A stretch of 64,000 nt of DNA. Source: Homalodisca vitripennis. Its lineage: Eukaryota; Arthropoda; Insecta; Hemiptera; Cicadellidae. Under the pieces are notes generated by a model that was not told the DNA's origin, ran no database searches, and worked only from the letters and a program-made list of their open reading frames with translations. A program made the position numbers and the translations under genes. Positions 20,909-32,050 of this stretch are shown piece by piece. The stretch is taken from positions 124,001 through 188,000 of the forward strand of contig NW_025776817.1 in the NCBI RefSeq assembly GCF_021130785.1, in the 5' to 3' direction. Within the stretch, counting starts at the first letter, position 1, and every line of letters begins with the position of its first letter.

Positions 20909-21098
20909 TAAAAAATCGGAAGAAGAAATCGCGTGTGATAAACTGTTTGAGACATCGCATACACGTGACTCGGAAGGTCGCTATGTAGTCAAGCTTCCCT
21001 TTGTTGACAACCTCGCCCACACTAAATTGGGAACGTCAAGGTCAACCGCCGCTCATCGCCTGGAGTCTATGGAGAGGCGGATCCACGCCAGAAAATAA
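20772..21098 (+). CDS. pol: BEL/Pao protease-to-RT linker in a third frame
   Basis: Only about 20881-21091 is real coding sequence. It reads TQEELPICSKKSEEEIACDKLF and then GRYVVKLPF, the conserved segment that lies just before the reverse transcriptase in BEL/Pao proteins. The first 35 residues are out of frame and meaningless. The frame ends at a TAA right after a run of four A (21092-21095), and homology resumes in the next frame, again consistent with one extra base. The minus-strand open frames here are shadows. Confidence 0.8.
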   Translation: MLEVRRVSLPRKEPLISPSLSSRPQILTSTPPFNDFWTQEELPICSKKSEEEIACDKLFETSHTRDSEGRYVVKLPFVDNLAHTKLGTSRSTAAHRLESMERRIHARK

Positions 21099-24000
21099 CT
21101 CCCCCCTGAAGGCGCTCTATATCGAGTTCATGACCGAGTACGAGGCGCTCGGACACATGAAATGTCTTCCCCATCCTGATTTATCTGCTCCGCATTATTT
21201 TCTCCCACATCATGGGGTAGTGAAAGAGTATAGTAGCACTACCAAGCTTCGTGTTGTTTTTGACGCCAGTGCCAAGACCGGCTCAGGCCTATCCCTCAAC
21301 GACGTACTTCTCACCGGTCCAAAGTTACAAAATAATATTTGTGATATCCTTCTCCACTTCCGGCTGAAAAATTTGGTTTTTTCGTGCGACATCCGGCAGA
21401 TGTACCGCCAAATTAAGATTCATCCAGACGACCAAAGGTTTCAGCTCATCCTTTGGCGTGAAAACCCCTCCCTTCCGCTCTCTACTTACCAGCTGACCAC
21501 GGTGACGTATGGTATGAACTGTTCACCCTACCTCGCCATAAAAACTCTCCGACAATTGACACAAGATGAAGGTTCCAATTTCCCTCAGGCAGCTCACATT
21601 CTGAAACACCATAGCTATGTGGACGATTTGATAGCCGGAGCGTCCACTGAAGACGAAGCTCTCCAACTTCAACATCAGCTGATCGAGCTTCTCCGCTTAG
21701 GCGGCTTTGAACTGAGGAAATGGGTTTCTAATTGCCCAAAATTACTTCAACCATTGCCTGCCTCTCATCAAGAATCCCCTGTGTTTCTTCAACCTTCGTC
21801 GGACCCTCTGTTCTCCATCTTAGGTATCCATTGGTCACCTGTGACAGACTGTTTTAAATATAACCTCAACTTCACATGTGATGCCCCGACTAAGCGGAAA
21901 GTGCTAAGTCTGATCGCTCGGATTTACGACCCGTGCGGTTTTTTGTCCCCTTGCATAATGATAGCAAAGCGCTTCATGCAAGTGTTGTGGACTTCCGGTG
22001 TATCTTGGGATGAACCCTTGTCTCCGGACCTCGCGCTAAAATGGCGAGACTTTGTGATCGACTTAAAAAACATTGTTGAAGTGTCGATCCCTCGGCCGAT
22101 AATGGCCACCCCCTCTAGCTCATGTGAACTACATGGTTTCTCGGACGCATCCGAGACCGGTTACGCCGCTGTTGTGTATATAAGGTGCATAAACACTGAT
22201 AGTGAAGTGAGTGTGACCCAAATAATTTCAAAAACTCGTGCTGCCCCGCTAAAACGAGTAACTTTGCCGCGATTAGAGTTGTGCGCGGCTCACCTCCTGG
22301 CTAATTTAGTTCATTATGTACAGTCTCAGTATTCCAGTGTATTAAGTATTGACTCTACAACTTTGTGGTGTGATTCGACTGTGACTCTGTCCTGGATACA
22401 TACTCTCCCTTACCGCCTCAAAACGTATGTAGCGAATCGTGTAGCTCAAATCCAAGAGCTCATTCCTCCCTCTTCTTGGCGTCATGTGTCTAGTGCTGAC
22501 AACCCTGCAGACTGTGCTTCTCGTGGGATCCTCCCTTCGGAACTTGTTCATCACACTCTTTGGTGGCACGGACCCTTGTGGCTGCAACTACCTCCTCCAG
22601 ATTGGCCCACTTCCAGTTTTTCTCCGCTCGATGATTCTTCCTTGGACGAGTTGAAGCCCGTTCCGCTGTCCGTCTTCGTTGCAGCCTCCCAGCCTCCTTG
22701 GGATCTACTCACTCGTTTCTCCTCCTGGACCAAGCTGCTCCATGTGTTGGCGTATCTCCTCCGGTTCGTCTCTCATAGCCGCCGGCAAGAACATCATGTG
22801 GGTCCTCTTTCTGTCGTCGAGGTGCGAGCTGTTCAACTTCGCCTCTTCCAATTAGTTCAAAGAGAATCTTTTCCTGATGACCTGGCAGCCCTTCGAGACA
22901 ACAAGAACTGCTCCATCAAGCTACAGCGCCTTGCTCCCTTCATTGATGCTGAAGGACTCCTCCGTGTTGGTGGTCGACTAAAGCTTGCTGACTTGACGGA
23001 AGAAGTGCGCCACCCCTGTATTTTGCCTAAATCTCACCATGTTGTTAACTTACTAATAGACCACACTCACCTACAAAACTTACATTCAGGGGTTCAATTA
23101 ACCATGTCCCTTTTAGCCCAGCATGTCTGGATTCTCTCTGCTCGTAGTGTGGTGCGCTCGCGCATTTTTCAATGCCTCCCTTGCTTTAAACAAAGACCCA
23201 AGCCTTTGTTCCCTCTCATGGGTGATCTACCCAAAGCCCGCATAATTCCCGCTCGACCTTTCTTGTCGACAGGCATTGACTATGGTGGTCCCTTCAACGT
23301 CAAGATTCACAACCTCCGCTCTATCCGACACACTAAAGCTTACATCTGTCTCTTTGTGTGCCTAGTGACTAAGTCTGTACATATAGAAGTCGCCACTGAT
23401 CTGTCCACGGACGCATTTATAGCCGCACTCACACGTTTTGTTTCACGTAGAGGCCTATGTACCGACATCTATAGTGACTGTGGTACAAACTTTGTTGGTG
23501 CGAGAAACTCTTTACAGCAACTAATCACTTCCTCTGGCAAGCTCCAAATTCACCAATTTTCCCTCGGCCAGAAAATTAACTTTCATTTTAACCCCCCTGC
23601 AGCTCCCCACCATGGCGGCCTCTGGGAAAGCGCCATTAAGAGCGCCAAATTTCACTTGAAAAGAGTTCTGGGCACCTATGTTCCCACTCTTGCCCAATTT
23701 ACCACCCTCACTTGCCAGGTGGAAGCAATGTTGAATTCCCGCCCGCTTACTGCGCTCTCCAGTGACCCCAACGATTTACAACCTCTCACTCCGGGGCACT
23801 TCCTGATTGGAGCGCCGCTAGTGGCTGTGCCCGAACGCAACCTTGCAGATTTGCCGGATAACAGGCTGGCTCATTGGCAGCTAGTGCAGGCTTTCTCCCA
23901 GCGAGTGTGGAAACGCTGGAGCAGGGAGTACCTCCATTCCCTCCAGCAAAGACTTAAGTGGGAGCGGCCCTCCCGAAATTTACAAGTTGGCGATCTAGTA

Positions 24001-24171
24001 TTGGTCCAACAAGACTCTCCCTCGCTGTGTTGGCCCCTCGCTAGAATAACTAAGCTTTTCCCTGGACGTGACAGTGTAGTGCGTGTGGTAGAACTCAAGA
24101 CCCCCCAAGGTACCTTCACACGCCCGGCAGTCAAAGTGTTCCTGCTGCCGTTCTTGTCACCAATAGCTTAA
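21001..24171 (+). CDS. pol: BEL/Pao Pol: RT, RNase H, integrase
   Basis: 1056 codons, uninterrupted; the genuine part starts near 21096, because the first 32 residues are out of frame. The reverse transcriptase has LRVVFDASA and the catalytic YVDD at residues 206-209. A Pao-type region (IARIYDPCGFLSPCIMIAK) follows, then RNase H with D382 in HGFSDASETG and the late NPADCASRG motif. The integrase has an HHCC zinc domain ending CLPC and the catalytic triad D760 (GIDYGGPF), D826 (SDCGTNF) and E876 (GGLWESAIKSAK), with 49 residues between the last two. The C-terminus (residues 950-1050) is DUF5641-like. Together these activities copy element RNA to DNA and insert it. All key residues are present, so this part looks functional. 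Confidence 0.95.
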   Translation: MLTTSPTLNWERQGQPPLIAWSLWRGGSTPENNSPLKALYIEFMTEYEALGHMKCLPHPDLSAPHYFLPHHGVVKEYSSTTKLRVVFDASAKTGSGLSLNDVLLTGPKLQNNICDILLHFRLKNLVFSCDIRQMYRQIKIHPDDQRFQLILWRENPSLPLSTYQLTTVTYGMNCSPYLAIKTLRQLTQDEGSNFPQAAHILKHHSYVDDLIAGASTEDEALQLQHQLIELLRLGGFELRKWVSNCPKLLQPLPASHQESPVFLQPSSDPLFSILGIHWSPVTDCFKYNLNFTCDAPTKRKVLSLIARIYDPCGFLSPCIMIAKRFMQVLWTSGVSWDEPLSPDLALKWRDFVIDLKNIVEVSIPRPIMATPSSSCELHGFSDASETGYAAVVYIRCINTDSEVSVTQIISKTRAAPLKRVTLPRLELCAAHLLANLVHYVQSQYSSVLSIDSTTLWCDSTVTLSWIHTLPYRLKTYVANRVAQIQELIPPSSWRHVSSADNPADCASRGILPSELVHHTLWWHGPLWLQLPPPDWPTSSFSPLDDSSLDELKPVPLSVFVAASQPPWDLLTRFSSWTKLLHVLAYLLRFVSHSRRQEHHVGPLSVVEVRAVQLRLFQLVQRESFPDDLAALRDNKNCSIKLQRLAPFIDAEGLLRVGGRLKLADLTEEVRHPCILPKSHHVVNLLIDHTHLQNLHSGVQLTMSLLAQHVWILSARSVVRSRIFQCLPCFKQRPKPLFPLMGDLPKARIIPARPFLSTGIDYGGPFNVKIHNLRSIRHTKAYICLFVCLVTKSVHIEVATDLSTDAFIAALTRFVSRRGLCTDIYSDCGTNFVGARNSLQQLITSSGKLQIHQFSLGQKINFHFNPPAAPHHGGLWESAIKSAKFHLKRVLGTYVPTLAQFTTLTCQVEAMLNSRPLTALSSDPNDLQPLTPGHFLIGAPLVAVPERNLADLPDNRLAHWQLVQAFSQRVWKRWSREYLHSLQQRLKWERPSRNLQVGDLVLVQQDSPSLCWPLARITKLFPGRDSVVRVVELKTPQGTFTRPAVKVFLLPFLSPIA

Positions 24172-24303
24172 GTCCATCTCAACACTTTAGGATAGATAGT
24201 TAAGACCTAGTTTAAGATGTTAGTCTTTAGCTTTATTTCTCATGTTCTTTCTCGATCATGCCACTTTGATTTGTTGAATCCTGATGATTCAAAGCCGCCG
24301 GTA
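24172..24303 (+). other. 3' untranslated internal region, no clear polypurine tract
   Basis: 132 bases between the pol stop and the 3' LTR. A plus-strand primer normally needs a purine run directly before the LTR. Here the last bases are CAAAGCCGCCGGTA, which is not a purine tract. There is no envelope gene. Confidence 0.7.
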
Positions 24304-25020
24304 TGTTCAATATTTAATTTAATATAGATAAGCATAATCTAGCCCAGACGCATTTAGGTATAAGAGAGAGAGGGAGCGTGGTCCCAAATCAGTCGTCCGC
24401 TGTTCCAATCAGCGCCACACCCCCTGATATCTTAAAGGGTCCTGTCCTTGAAGTATTCTGGGCGCTCTTCCGCTTTGCGACTGCTGCCCGTTCGGCGAAT
24501 AGCAGATACCCCTCTAACCAACCAGGGCGATAGCGTCCCCTGGAGCGAGCCGCTTCCCGGCATTCTGAGTGGAATCATCGGCCGGAGACCATGTAGCTCT
24601 ACAGTTCGTGGGTCACTCTTTGTGCTCGACCCTTTCGTATTGACTTTGTTTTCAAGTGTTTTTCTTTAATGTGCATTACCATCCTCCTCCCACACTCCTT
24701 TGGAGGTAATTTCAGGGTATTAGTGGAGAAGACAGTGTCCAGTGCGGATTATTCGTCGTTCTACCGCGGCCGCCAGCGGTGACGCCCGTTCGCTACGCGC
24801 CAATTACGTCGCGCCTAAGCACTCCTGTCGTTGCTGCTTCCCCCTGTGGATCTCTACACACAGCGAGTTTTCCAAGGTACTGTTAAAACTCCATCACTTG
24901 TGTTGTATTCTCCTCTCACCTCTTGTTACCTGCCCACTTTCCCGCCATTCTGCACACTGTTTTATTTTTATTTTCATAATTGGTCCTCCGATTATTAATT
25001 TTTAACTTCTGCCCCGTACA
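24304..25020 (+). repeat. 3' long terminal repeat
   Basis: 717 bp, matching the 5' LTR except G at 24925. It carries a second copy of the TATA/initiator pair (24359; 24389-24394), so it could drive transcription outward into the flanking repeat unit at 25026. Confidence 0.95.
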
Positions 25021-25025
25021 GTTCT
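25021..25025. repeat. Target-site duplication, right copy
   Basis: GTTCT directly after the 3' LTR, identical to 16817-16821. The homologous empty site reads AAGGATCT at 53622-53629. Confidence 0.95.
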
Positions 25026-26110
25026 TTTACTTGCAGATACACTATTTAGCGGTATTGTGCCTGAATGATCTAAATCATGATACTCTATCACGTTGACATT
25101 AATATGGTAAGAAGAGAAATAAAACATGTTTATTTCTATAGTATGCATGTGTTCGGGTAATCTGATAACAAAAATCTATTTACTGTTAATTATAGTGTAA
25201 GTGAAGGGAAATCTATAAAAAACAAACATATGAAATATACAACAGTGTACATATTTATATATTTTTAATATCCGTGGAAACAAGAAAGAAGATGAATTAC
25301 AAAGTTTTTTATAAATTCAGTACTGTTATTTAGAAAAGTCGTAGAATTCACGCCACGTTAGTATATAGAAGCACGACCAGGAACAAGTGCAATGGCCAAG
25401 AGCCAGGACCTTTTTAATTGTTCCGTTTAATGTTCGTTTAACACGCAGGATGTGGAAAATAAACACCAGGAGTACGCTGGCGACGACCAGGACTGAGACA
25501 AGGACTTATAGATGAGTTAATTTTCTTATTTCAACTTATTTTCTTTGATTATTCTTCTTAATGAAATAAATTTACATCTTAGATTTAGCGATAATTAACC
25601 ACATCAAAAAAAGCTAAAAAATTCCAATTTCATTATAACGAGTTTGCAGTTAAAAGAATTGCACTTTTTAATTAATGTTACAATAATTTTATTTTCTTGT
25701 TTTATCTTGACTAACAAGTAACTTTCGTATATATCGTGGACTAACTTAAAGAACTTGTGATATATGGTTTTATATCGCTTCAATACCTTTAGTGTACAGA
25801 AAGAATCAGTTTAAAGCTATCTTCTTTAAAATCACCAAATGTTTTATGATCCGTTCTCACATGTTTCATAAAAAGTGTAAAGATTACCAAGAGAATTATT
25901 AACTTAATTGTGTCTGAGAGACATCTTTAAGGCATTTAATAGTTCTGTAAATATTGAAAATAATTTGAAATTAGTAATTTTTAGCTCATTTAGGGTTAAG
26001 ATTTAGAACGTATTGCGTTAAAACTCAAAGATTTCTAAAAACTGTGTGGAGAATTATAGTCTATACATTTTAATTTATTCAACTAGTTGTTGACAGACTT
26101 TATTTTCTTG
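25026..26110 (+). repeat. Long repeat unit, copy U6
   Basis: Resumes the sequence interrupted by the BEL/Pao insertion and matches 53630-54800. It has GAAATAAAACATGTTTATTTCTATAGTATG, ATATCCGTGGAAACAAGAAAG near 25270, a two-part exon-like island at 25335-25516 (AGCACGACCAGGAACAAGTG, CGACCAGGACTGAGACAAGG, ATAGATGAGTTAAT), and the block GTGTACAGAAAGAATCAG at about 25792. The tail is cut short and the block repeats from about 26110. Confidence 0.75.
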
Positions 26111-26460
26111 TTTTATCTAGACCAACAAATAACTTTCGTATGTTTTTGTGGACGAACTGAAAGAACTTGTGATTTATAGTTTTAAATCCCTTCAGTACTC
26201 TAAGTGTACAGAATGAATCAGTTTAACACTATCTTCTTGAAAACCTCCAAATCTTTTAAGATCCATTCTCACATGTTTTATAAAAAGTGTAAAGATTACC
26301 AAGAGAATTATTAACTGAATTGTGTCTGAGAGACATCTTTAAGGCATTTAATAGTTCTGTAAATATTGAAAATAATTTGAAATTAGTAAATGTTATCTCA
26401 TTTAAGATTAAAATTCATAACGTATTGCGTTAACTTGTTTGAACTCAATAGTTTCTAAAA
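26110..26460 (+). repeat. Duplicate of the U6 downstream block
   Basis: The block at about 25775-26040 recurs at about 26185-26450, roughly 410 bases further on. Both contain TGTGTCTGAGAGACATCTTTAAGGCATTTAATAG-type sequence, CAAATGTTTTATGATCC or CAAATCTTTTAAGATCC, and AACGTATTGCGTTAA. Similarity between the two is higher than between units, which indicates a recent local duplication. Confidence 0.8.
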
Positions 26461-27430
26461 ATGGTATGGTACATGTTGTATGTGTGTATAGGGTATAAGA
26501 TGACAAAACATAGTTTAATACCAATATAGTAGTCATAACGTAAACAAGTGTAACAATATTTATTATCCATGGAAACAACAAAGGACATTTATTGAAATAT
26601 TTTTTTAATAAATTCCAAAGTTTTGTTTACGAAAATCGGTAACTCTCAAATTATCAGTGAAGCATCACGAAAGACAAAATATAAAGGCCAGAAGTTTGAC
26701 ATGGACCAGGATTTTTTCATATTTCAATTTTATATTTAACTCGCAGGTCCGAGAATAACCACCAGGATTACGATAACTAGTCCCAGGACCAGGAATTATA
26801 GCTGAGTTACTTTTATTATTTAGAGGTAGTTTGAATATCCTAAAACATTTCTTGACACTAAAAGAGCCAAAATTAGAGGAACAGTTCATATGGAATGAAA
26901 ACGCGTTTACAATTAATTGAATTTAAATATTTAAGTGATTTTTTAATGAGTTTATATCTTAGTTCATAAAAATAAACATAATCAAAAAATTACGTTTGTT
27001 GTTACTTTAATAGGAAATACTTTAATTTTGGCTGTCAAAAATCCTTTTGTACCATAAGTGCACAAAAATAATCGGTTAAAAATGTCTAGAAGTTAGATAT
27101 ACTCACACATTTTTTGTGACTCATTCATACATAATTGACAACAAGCGTTAAGATTACTAAAAAAAGTTTTTGTCTTATAGACGTCTTAAAGATATTTTTT
27201 TGCATTTTATAGTAGGGTAAATATTGGCGACAGGTTGAAATTAGTGAATGCTAATTAATGAAGATTACAATTTATTATTTAATGATGTATATTTGTTTAA
27301 ACTCAATAATTATTAAAACGGACTATTACATGTTTGAAATTAAATATGGTTTCAAAATTTTACTTTATTATTATATTAGTTACCGAGATATCTACCAGAG
27401 CTCTATTCCTCCTTAAAAAAGAAACGTAGT
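26461..27430 (+). repeat. Long repeat unit, copy U7
   Basis: Leader TAGTCATAACGTAAACAAGTG, then ATCCATGGAAACAACAAAGGAC near 26567. A modified island follows at about 26650-26815 (ATGGACCAGGA, then CCCAGGACCAGGAATTATAG and GCTGAGTTACTTTTATTA). A diverged TTTTGTACCATAAGTGCACA block starts near 27048, and a tail ending ACCAGAGCTCTA lies near 27395. The minus-strand open frame 26665-26889 is a shadow. Confidence 0.65.
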
Positions 27431-28560
27431 AGACAATTGAATTTATATATTTACAGGAAAACCTTGTTAGATTACATTGTAACCAAAATATAGGCTTCAT
27501 TTCACTATAAAAATAGTTTTATTTCATGATAAAATATAATACATTGCTGTGGAGGAGCTTGGTGAACATGTTTTAAATAATGATAAGTTATGTAGTTTCG
27601 TATAGTTTGACGTCATTTTTGTGGCTACAGTGCAACATTAATTTAAATAAATTACTGAGAACATTTCTATTTTCAGAATATTTTCTATTAAAATTATTTT
27701 ATTTTTATGATTAAATTACAAGAAATAATTATCACTTAACTGGTCAGCGAATTTAATAACTTTATTTTCCTTGCTTTATTTTCCATGGTTTTATATGTTA
27801 ATGTGTAATTTTGGAAAGCATAATGTATTATAAGACATTTTGTTTTTCCATCTTATGCCTTATACATCCTCAGCATTTTGTAATTAATATAGGAATTGTA
27901 AATTTTTGCGCATTCATGTGGTTGTGTTTCATTACTAAAAAATATTGTTTTTTCATTTACTGTGTACAACCTATGTTAGATAATAATATAGCTAATGTTA
28001 TTTACTATAGATAATAGGCTAAACATCAGATACCGTAACATAAAATCATGTAAATAAATCATTATAATGAGGAAAGTATAAACGTCATTCGAGCAGAAAA
28101 TACATAAACGTGCAGAGCCCTCACAGTGCTTCTATATCTTCCTCAAACTGTTACATTCAACCTAATCTAACTTAACCAACAGGTATTAGGATACATTTGT
28201 TTGCTAGTAAGCGTATTCCCTATTTCAGAAAGGAACAACCATGTAAGTAAAGGGCTCATACAAACCTTTTGCGTGCTGAAGTAAAGTCAGCTTGTTCAAA
28301 CATTAATAATTACTGTCTCAAAACTAGTAAATACGTAGCTTTTTTTAGCGAGCTCTTTTGGTTTTAAAGAACAATGTGCTTTTTACGTGAATTTTTTCCA
28401 TCAGTAAGTTTCTTTACTATATCTTCAAACTTTGATTTTCATCATTGTTAAGTGCGTATGTAAGTTTATCTCTATCTCAGTAGGTAAAAAGTTTTTTAAT
28501 TTTTTTAGATAAAAAAACACGTATAGGGGCAATGGCATCAAAGTAAAATACTAATTTTAT
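27431..28560. other. AT-rich DNA, no gene seen
   Basis: Includes a perfect TGACGTCA at 27608-27615, but no unit leader follows it. The 67-residue frame at 27811-28014 is hydrophobic AT-rich sequence without family character. Confidence 0.5.
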
Positions 28561-29260
28561 CAATATCAACTTCTTTAATAATCATTTAACTCAGCACACA
28601 GAGGAGGACTATACAAGTAACACCATGCAAGGGCCAGAGGCAGAACCAGGACCAGGACTCACATGGCTGAGTAATTTTAACATTTAGATATCACGATTTC
28701 CCCTCTCACTATTTCTTTTTAACCACAGCATCCTAGTTTTAATTTTGTATTGATTGGTTGATTATTTCATTCAAATTCTTTCGAAGTATGTAAGGATTGT
28801 AATTTTTAACGAATGTCACTTCATTTATGAGTATATGGAAGATTTAGTTTTAGCTGTTATTAATCCTCTCCGTAACAAAAAGAGTCCCGGGAGAATAGCT
28901 GATCAACAATATTCCTTGTCAACAAATCAATTTTGATTTTTTAACTATTTTACGTAGTTTATAAAAAATATACAGCTGTTTGTGAGAAGTATTTCTTTAC
29001 TAATTGTTTAAAGCAATATTTTAAGCGTTTTAGAAGACTAAATGTAGAAAATTAATTTAAACTAATATGTCCTAGCCTGCTAAATTAGTATTGCCTTACT
29101 AATTCATGTTAAATTTAAAAAACTTTATAATATTAAATACAGTTTTATAAAGGTTTGTAAGAAAAATACGGTCTATACATTTTGCATCATTCGGTTGGTT
29201 ACTAAAACGTACACTAGAGGTCTCTTTCTTTGTAGAATAAATAAAAATATCCAATTAAAG
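28561..29260 (+). repeat. Degenerate long repeat unit, copy U8
   Basis: An island at 28585-28675 carries GCCAGAGGCAGAACCAGGAC, CAGGACTCACATGGCTGAG and TAATTTTAACATTTAG. The ATTAATCCTCTCCGTAAC block at about 28858 corresponds to the divergent form seen in U3 and U11. ACACTAGAGGTCTCTTTCTT at about 29210 is the tail. The leader with ATCCATGGAAAC is missing. Confidence 0.55.
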
Positions 29261-29519
29261 TGATAAGTAAGGGCGATTAAAATTATATTCCATTGTCAAT
29301 TTTTAATATTTTACATTCTAATTGTAACTTAAAATAATTAAAATTCTGTTTCATAACTAAATAGAATGAGTGTTTGTCGAGAATAATGCATCTCTTTGCT
29401 TATAACTTCTAAATCGACTAAGAAAACCTGCTGATTAAACTATTACCATAAAGGTTTTACTCGTTTTGAACACTGTAAATAAAATAAAAGTACTAAAAAA
29501 TATAAAATTCCCAAGAGAC

Positions 29520-29930
29520 TATTAACTTTTGGCTTTATTGGATATTATGAGTAAATTGTTATCGTGGTTATTGAGTTCCGGGCCTATCAACAAAATGCTG
29601 GACTGGACTAGTAAACATAGACTTAAACTAAACCAGGAAAAAACTAAACCAATTATGATGTCTCATTACCAATCTTTGATCGATTTTACATCTGTACGTA
29701 ACGTTGCTGTAGATGCAACTTTCCTACCTAATTATGATAAGGTAAAAAACTAAGGACTGACAATAAACTGAATTTTAAGGTGGATTGATGCAGTGACAGA
29801 GACGTGTAAGAACGTTTTTACATCAATACATTCACTAAAACAATGGAAAGAGTTTTGCCGTATCACATAAAACTGTTAAATATATAATATTAATAACCAT
29901 ATATTTTTTCAGCGAGCGCATTTTAACGGT
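29520..29930 (+). pseudogene. LINE reverse-transcriptase remnant
   Basis: The 74-codon frame at 29529-29753 reads INKMLDWTSKHRLKLNQEKTK, the segment after the FADD box in Jockey/RTE-like LINEs ('l..W...n.LklN..Kt'). After a frame change it continues DNKLNFKVD and then VFTSIHSLKQW, the expected next conserved stretch. Stops and frame changes make it non-functional. Neither the 5' end nor the 3' tail is visible. It may belong to the same family as the remnant at 46560-47014. Confidence 0.7.
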
Positions 29931-31993
29931 ACACTAATGTTTAGCAAATTTACTCTTTAGGTCAATACAGATAATTTAGTGCATGGTTTCAATATCAGTT
30001 ATTGCGTATTTCTGATTTAATTCAATTTTAGCAAAGTTCACAATGGTTGCAAGTAATCTTTGAAACTTCAGGTAACTAATCTGCTCTAATATAATTTTAA
30101 AATTTTTTCCTGTCGACTGTGCATACTCCGTTCAACGTGTTTGGTGATTACGTGTTGTTTCTGAAGCAACTGAAAAGTTAGTACCAATTTTATGTTAATA
30201 GAAAAATAAATTTTGTAGGACCACGAATGTTTAACCGTATTCCACCTTAAGTAAAAGGTAATTAATCACACAATCATTCATTCGTTTGGTAAATCTTTAA
30301 AAAGTTTGTTGTTTATAGTCAATGATATTGAAAATTCAATGTTTAATATATAGGTATAAAACATTTTTGTCACTAACCATTTATGTCCCGTTATTACATG
30401 CACATCTTCTACTTTAAAAAATCATATTTATAGTCTGTTAGCGTTCCGTAATTTTTGTATTTTGTTTAGTGCTGTACGTTTGTATTCTTATTTAGAAAAA
30501 AATGTTTGTATTTCTTGCAATCTTGATTGTTTTATTAGACTCTGAACCACTATTCTTTTATTTTGGCTTTGCTGTAAGTGGATTATATTATCAATATAAA
30601 AACCTATTCGTTAGATAAAGCCTAATCAAACTGTTAAACATTTCTATTTCATGTATATACTTTATACTAAAATTTGCATGTGTTTTTAATTTAATTTACT
30701 TTTGCTTCACATGACTTACATTATGATGTTAGAATTCTCCGAACAGATTCTAGATTCGCCTTAGAGGAATCGTACTTGGTTTGTCTCTTTTGATTTAGAG
30801 TAGTGTTCTGTTAGCCATAAATTGATCATTCTCTCTTTTGCATGCAATATGTGTCACACATTGTAAATGATCTTTATCTTATATATTTGCTGTAAATACC
30901 GCAAATTATCTTTATCCTATATATTTGCTGTAAATAAGGAAAATGAAAAAAAATATTGACATGAAAGAGGCATGAGAGATGTAGACTGTTTGTAACTTAG
31001 TTCGAACTTTCGAACAACCAGACGTAATCAAGGACGTTTTATAATTTTAGAAGAATTCTATAATTACTTAAGTGTTTGTCAGTGAGGTTGGTAAATCAAG
31101 TTTACACATTAATCATATTAATAAAAGGTCCAAAGGTGATGGCAGTCACACTCTTTCATGTCATAAATAGAGTTTATGCTGTGGTCTTGACACATACATA
31201 TCTATTTCGAAACATTCCAGTCTTTAACAGTACCTTTGGTATGTTTGGCATTATTGATTATTGATAAATCCAAACCTACATTGATTATATTTTTACGAGA
31301 GCTACATTAATTTATTGGATAGTAATAAATATCAACTCAAGGGCTGTAGAATCGTTTTATATTAGATATTCAATAAGCCTTGTTTGATTTTTTAAGATCA
31401 AATAGTAATTTTAAAATGGCATTCAAACAAATAACATTTCTCGTTATCAGATAAATTTATTAAAAGAATCAAAAAGTAAACTACAAAACGCTTTGAGTGA
31501 GAACGATCATACGGCTAAATCCTTATCAACTATCTAAAGTGAATTATACTTACTCGTATAAAGGCGCTCAAATAAACATCTTTGGTGAATAAAGAAATAA
31601 GATATATGTTATTGAATTGGGAGCCTCTTATATTATCCAGATCTCTTATATATTAGCGTTCTTCTTATGGACAGTTTAAATAGGTTTAATTAATACACAA
31701 TCGTAAGTATTGTTTCATCAATCGCTGAGTAGTAATAAACGTAGAAACCTATTTGGATGTAAAAAGTAAATAGAACAATTTTATTATTGATAAGTTATAA
31801 AACAACAAAGTATTTAATAAATGGGAATTGTTAAAAGACAATTTGGAGTGGTATTCCTTCAATGAAGAAGTTTGTATTTTTCTAATGATAAACTTAACAA
31901 ATTTTATCTTATCCCAAAAAGTATTAGTATACGATAATATGTTATTTGGGTTATAATTCTACATTCTATACTACCTATTTATACTTATATATA

Positions 31994-31995
<2 letters not shown>
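29931..31995. other. AT-rich DNA, no gene seen
   Basis: No module of the long repeat family and no conserved coding frame. A short near-duplicate occurs at 30870-30945, where TTATCTTATATATTTGCTGTAAATA is followed by a second, similar copy. Small frames such as 31076-31264 have no family character. Confidence 0.5.

Positions 31996-32046
<51 letters not shown>
31996..32046. repeat. (TA)n microsatellite
   Basis: About 25 TA dinucleotides without interruption. Confidence 0.95.

Positions 32047-32050
<4 letters not shown>

Larger units (their letters stand above)
16822..25020 (+). mobile_element. Full-length BEL/Pao LTR retrotransposon
   Basis: An 8199-bp element with 717-bp direct LTRs (TGTTCA...GTACA), perfect GTTCT target duplications, a tRNA-type primer site 5 bases after the LTR, and gag-pro-pol in the BEL/Pao order: gag with CCHC knuckles, aspartic protease, reverse transcriptase with YVDD, RNase H, integrase with HHCC and DDE, and a C-terminal DUF5641-like domain. 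No envelope frame exists; only 132 bases separate the pol stop from the 3' LTR. The LTRs differ at one base (C at 17443, G at 24925), so insertion is very recent. The coding part nevertheless has four frame changes, so as written this copy could not make a single Gag-Pol protein. Confidence 0.95.

Noticed and set aside
18894..24171. Programmed +1 frameshifting as explanation of the four frame changes
   Set aside because: BEL/Pao elements usually encode one continuous polyprotein; four shifts, one in a 12-C run, are unlikely to be a translation strategy. Kept only as an outside possibility in the findings.
24172..24303. Envelope gene after pol
   Set aside because: Only 132 bases lie between the pol stop and the LTR.
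27811..28014. 67-residue hydrophobic frame
   Set aside because: AT-rich chance frame without homologue-like motifs or a preserved copy elsewhere in the window.
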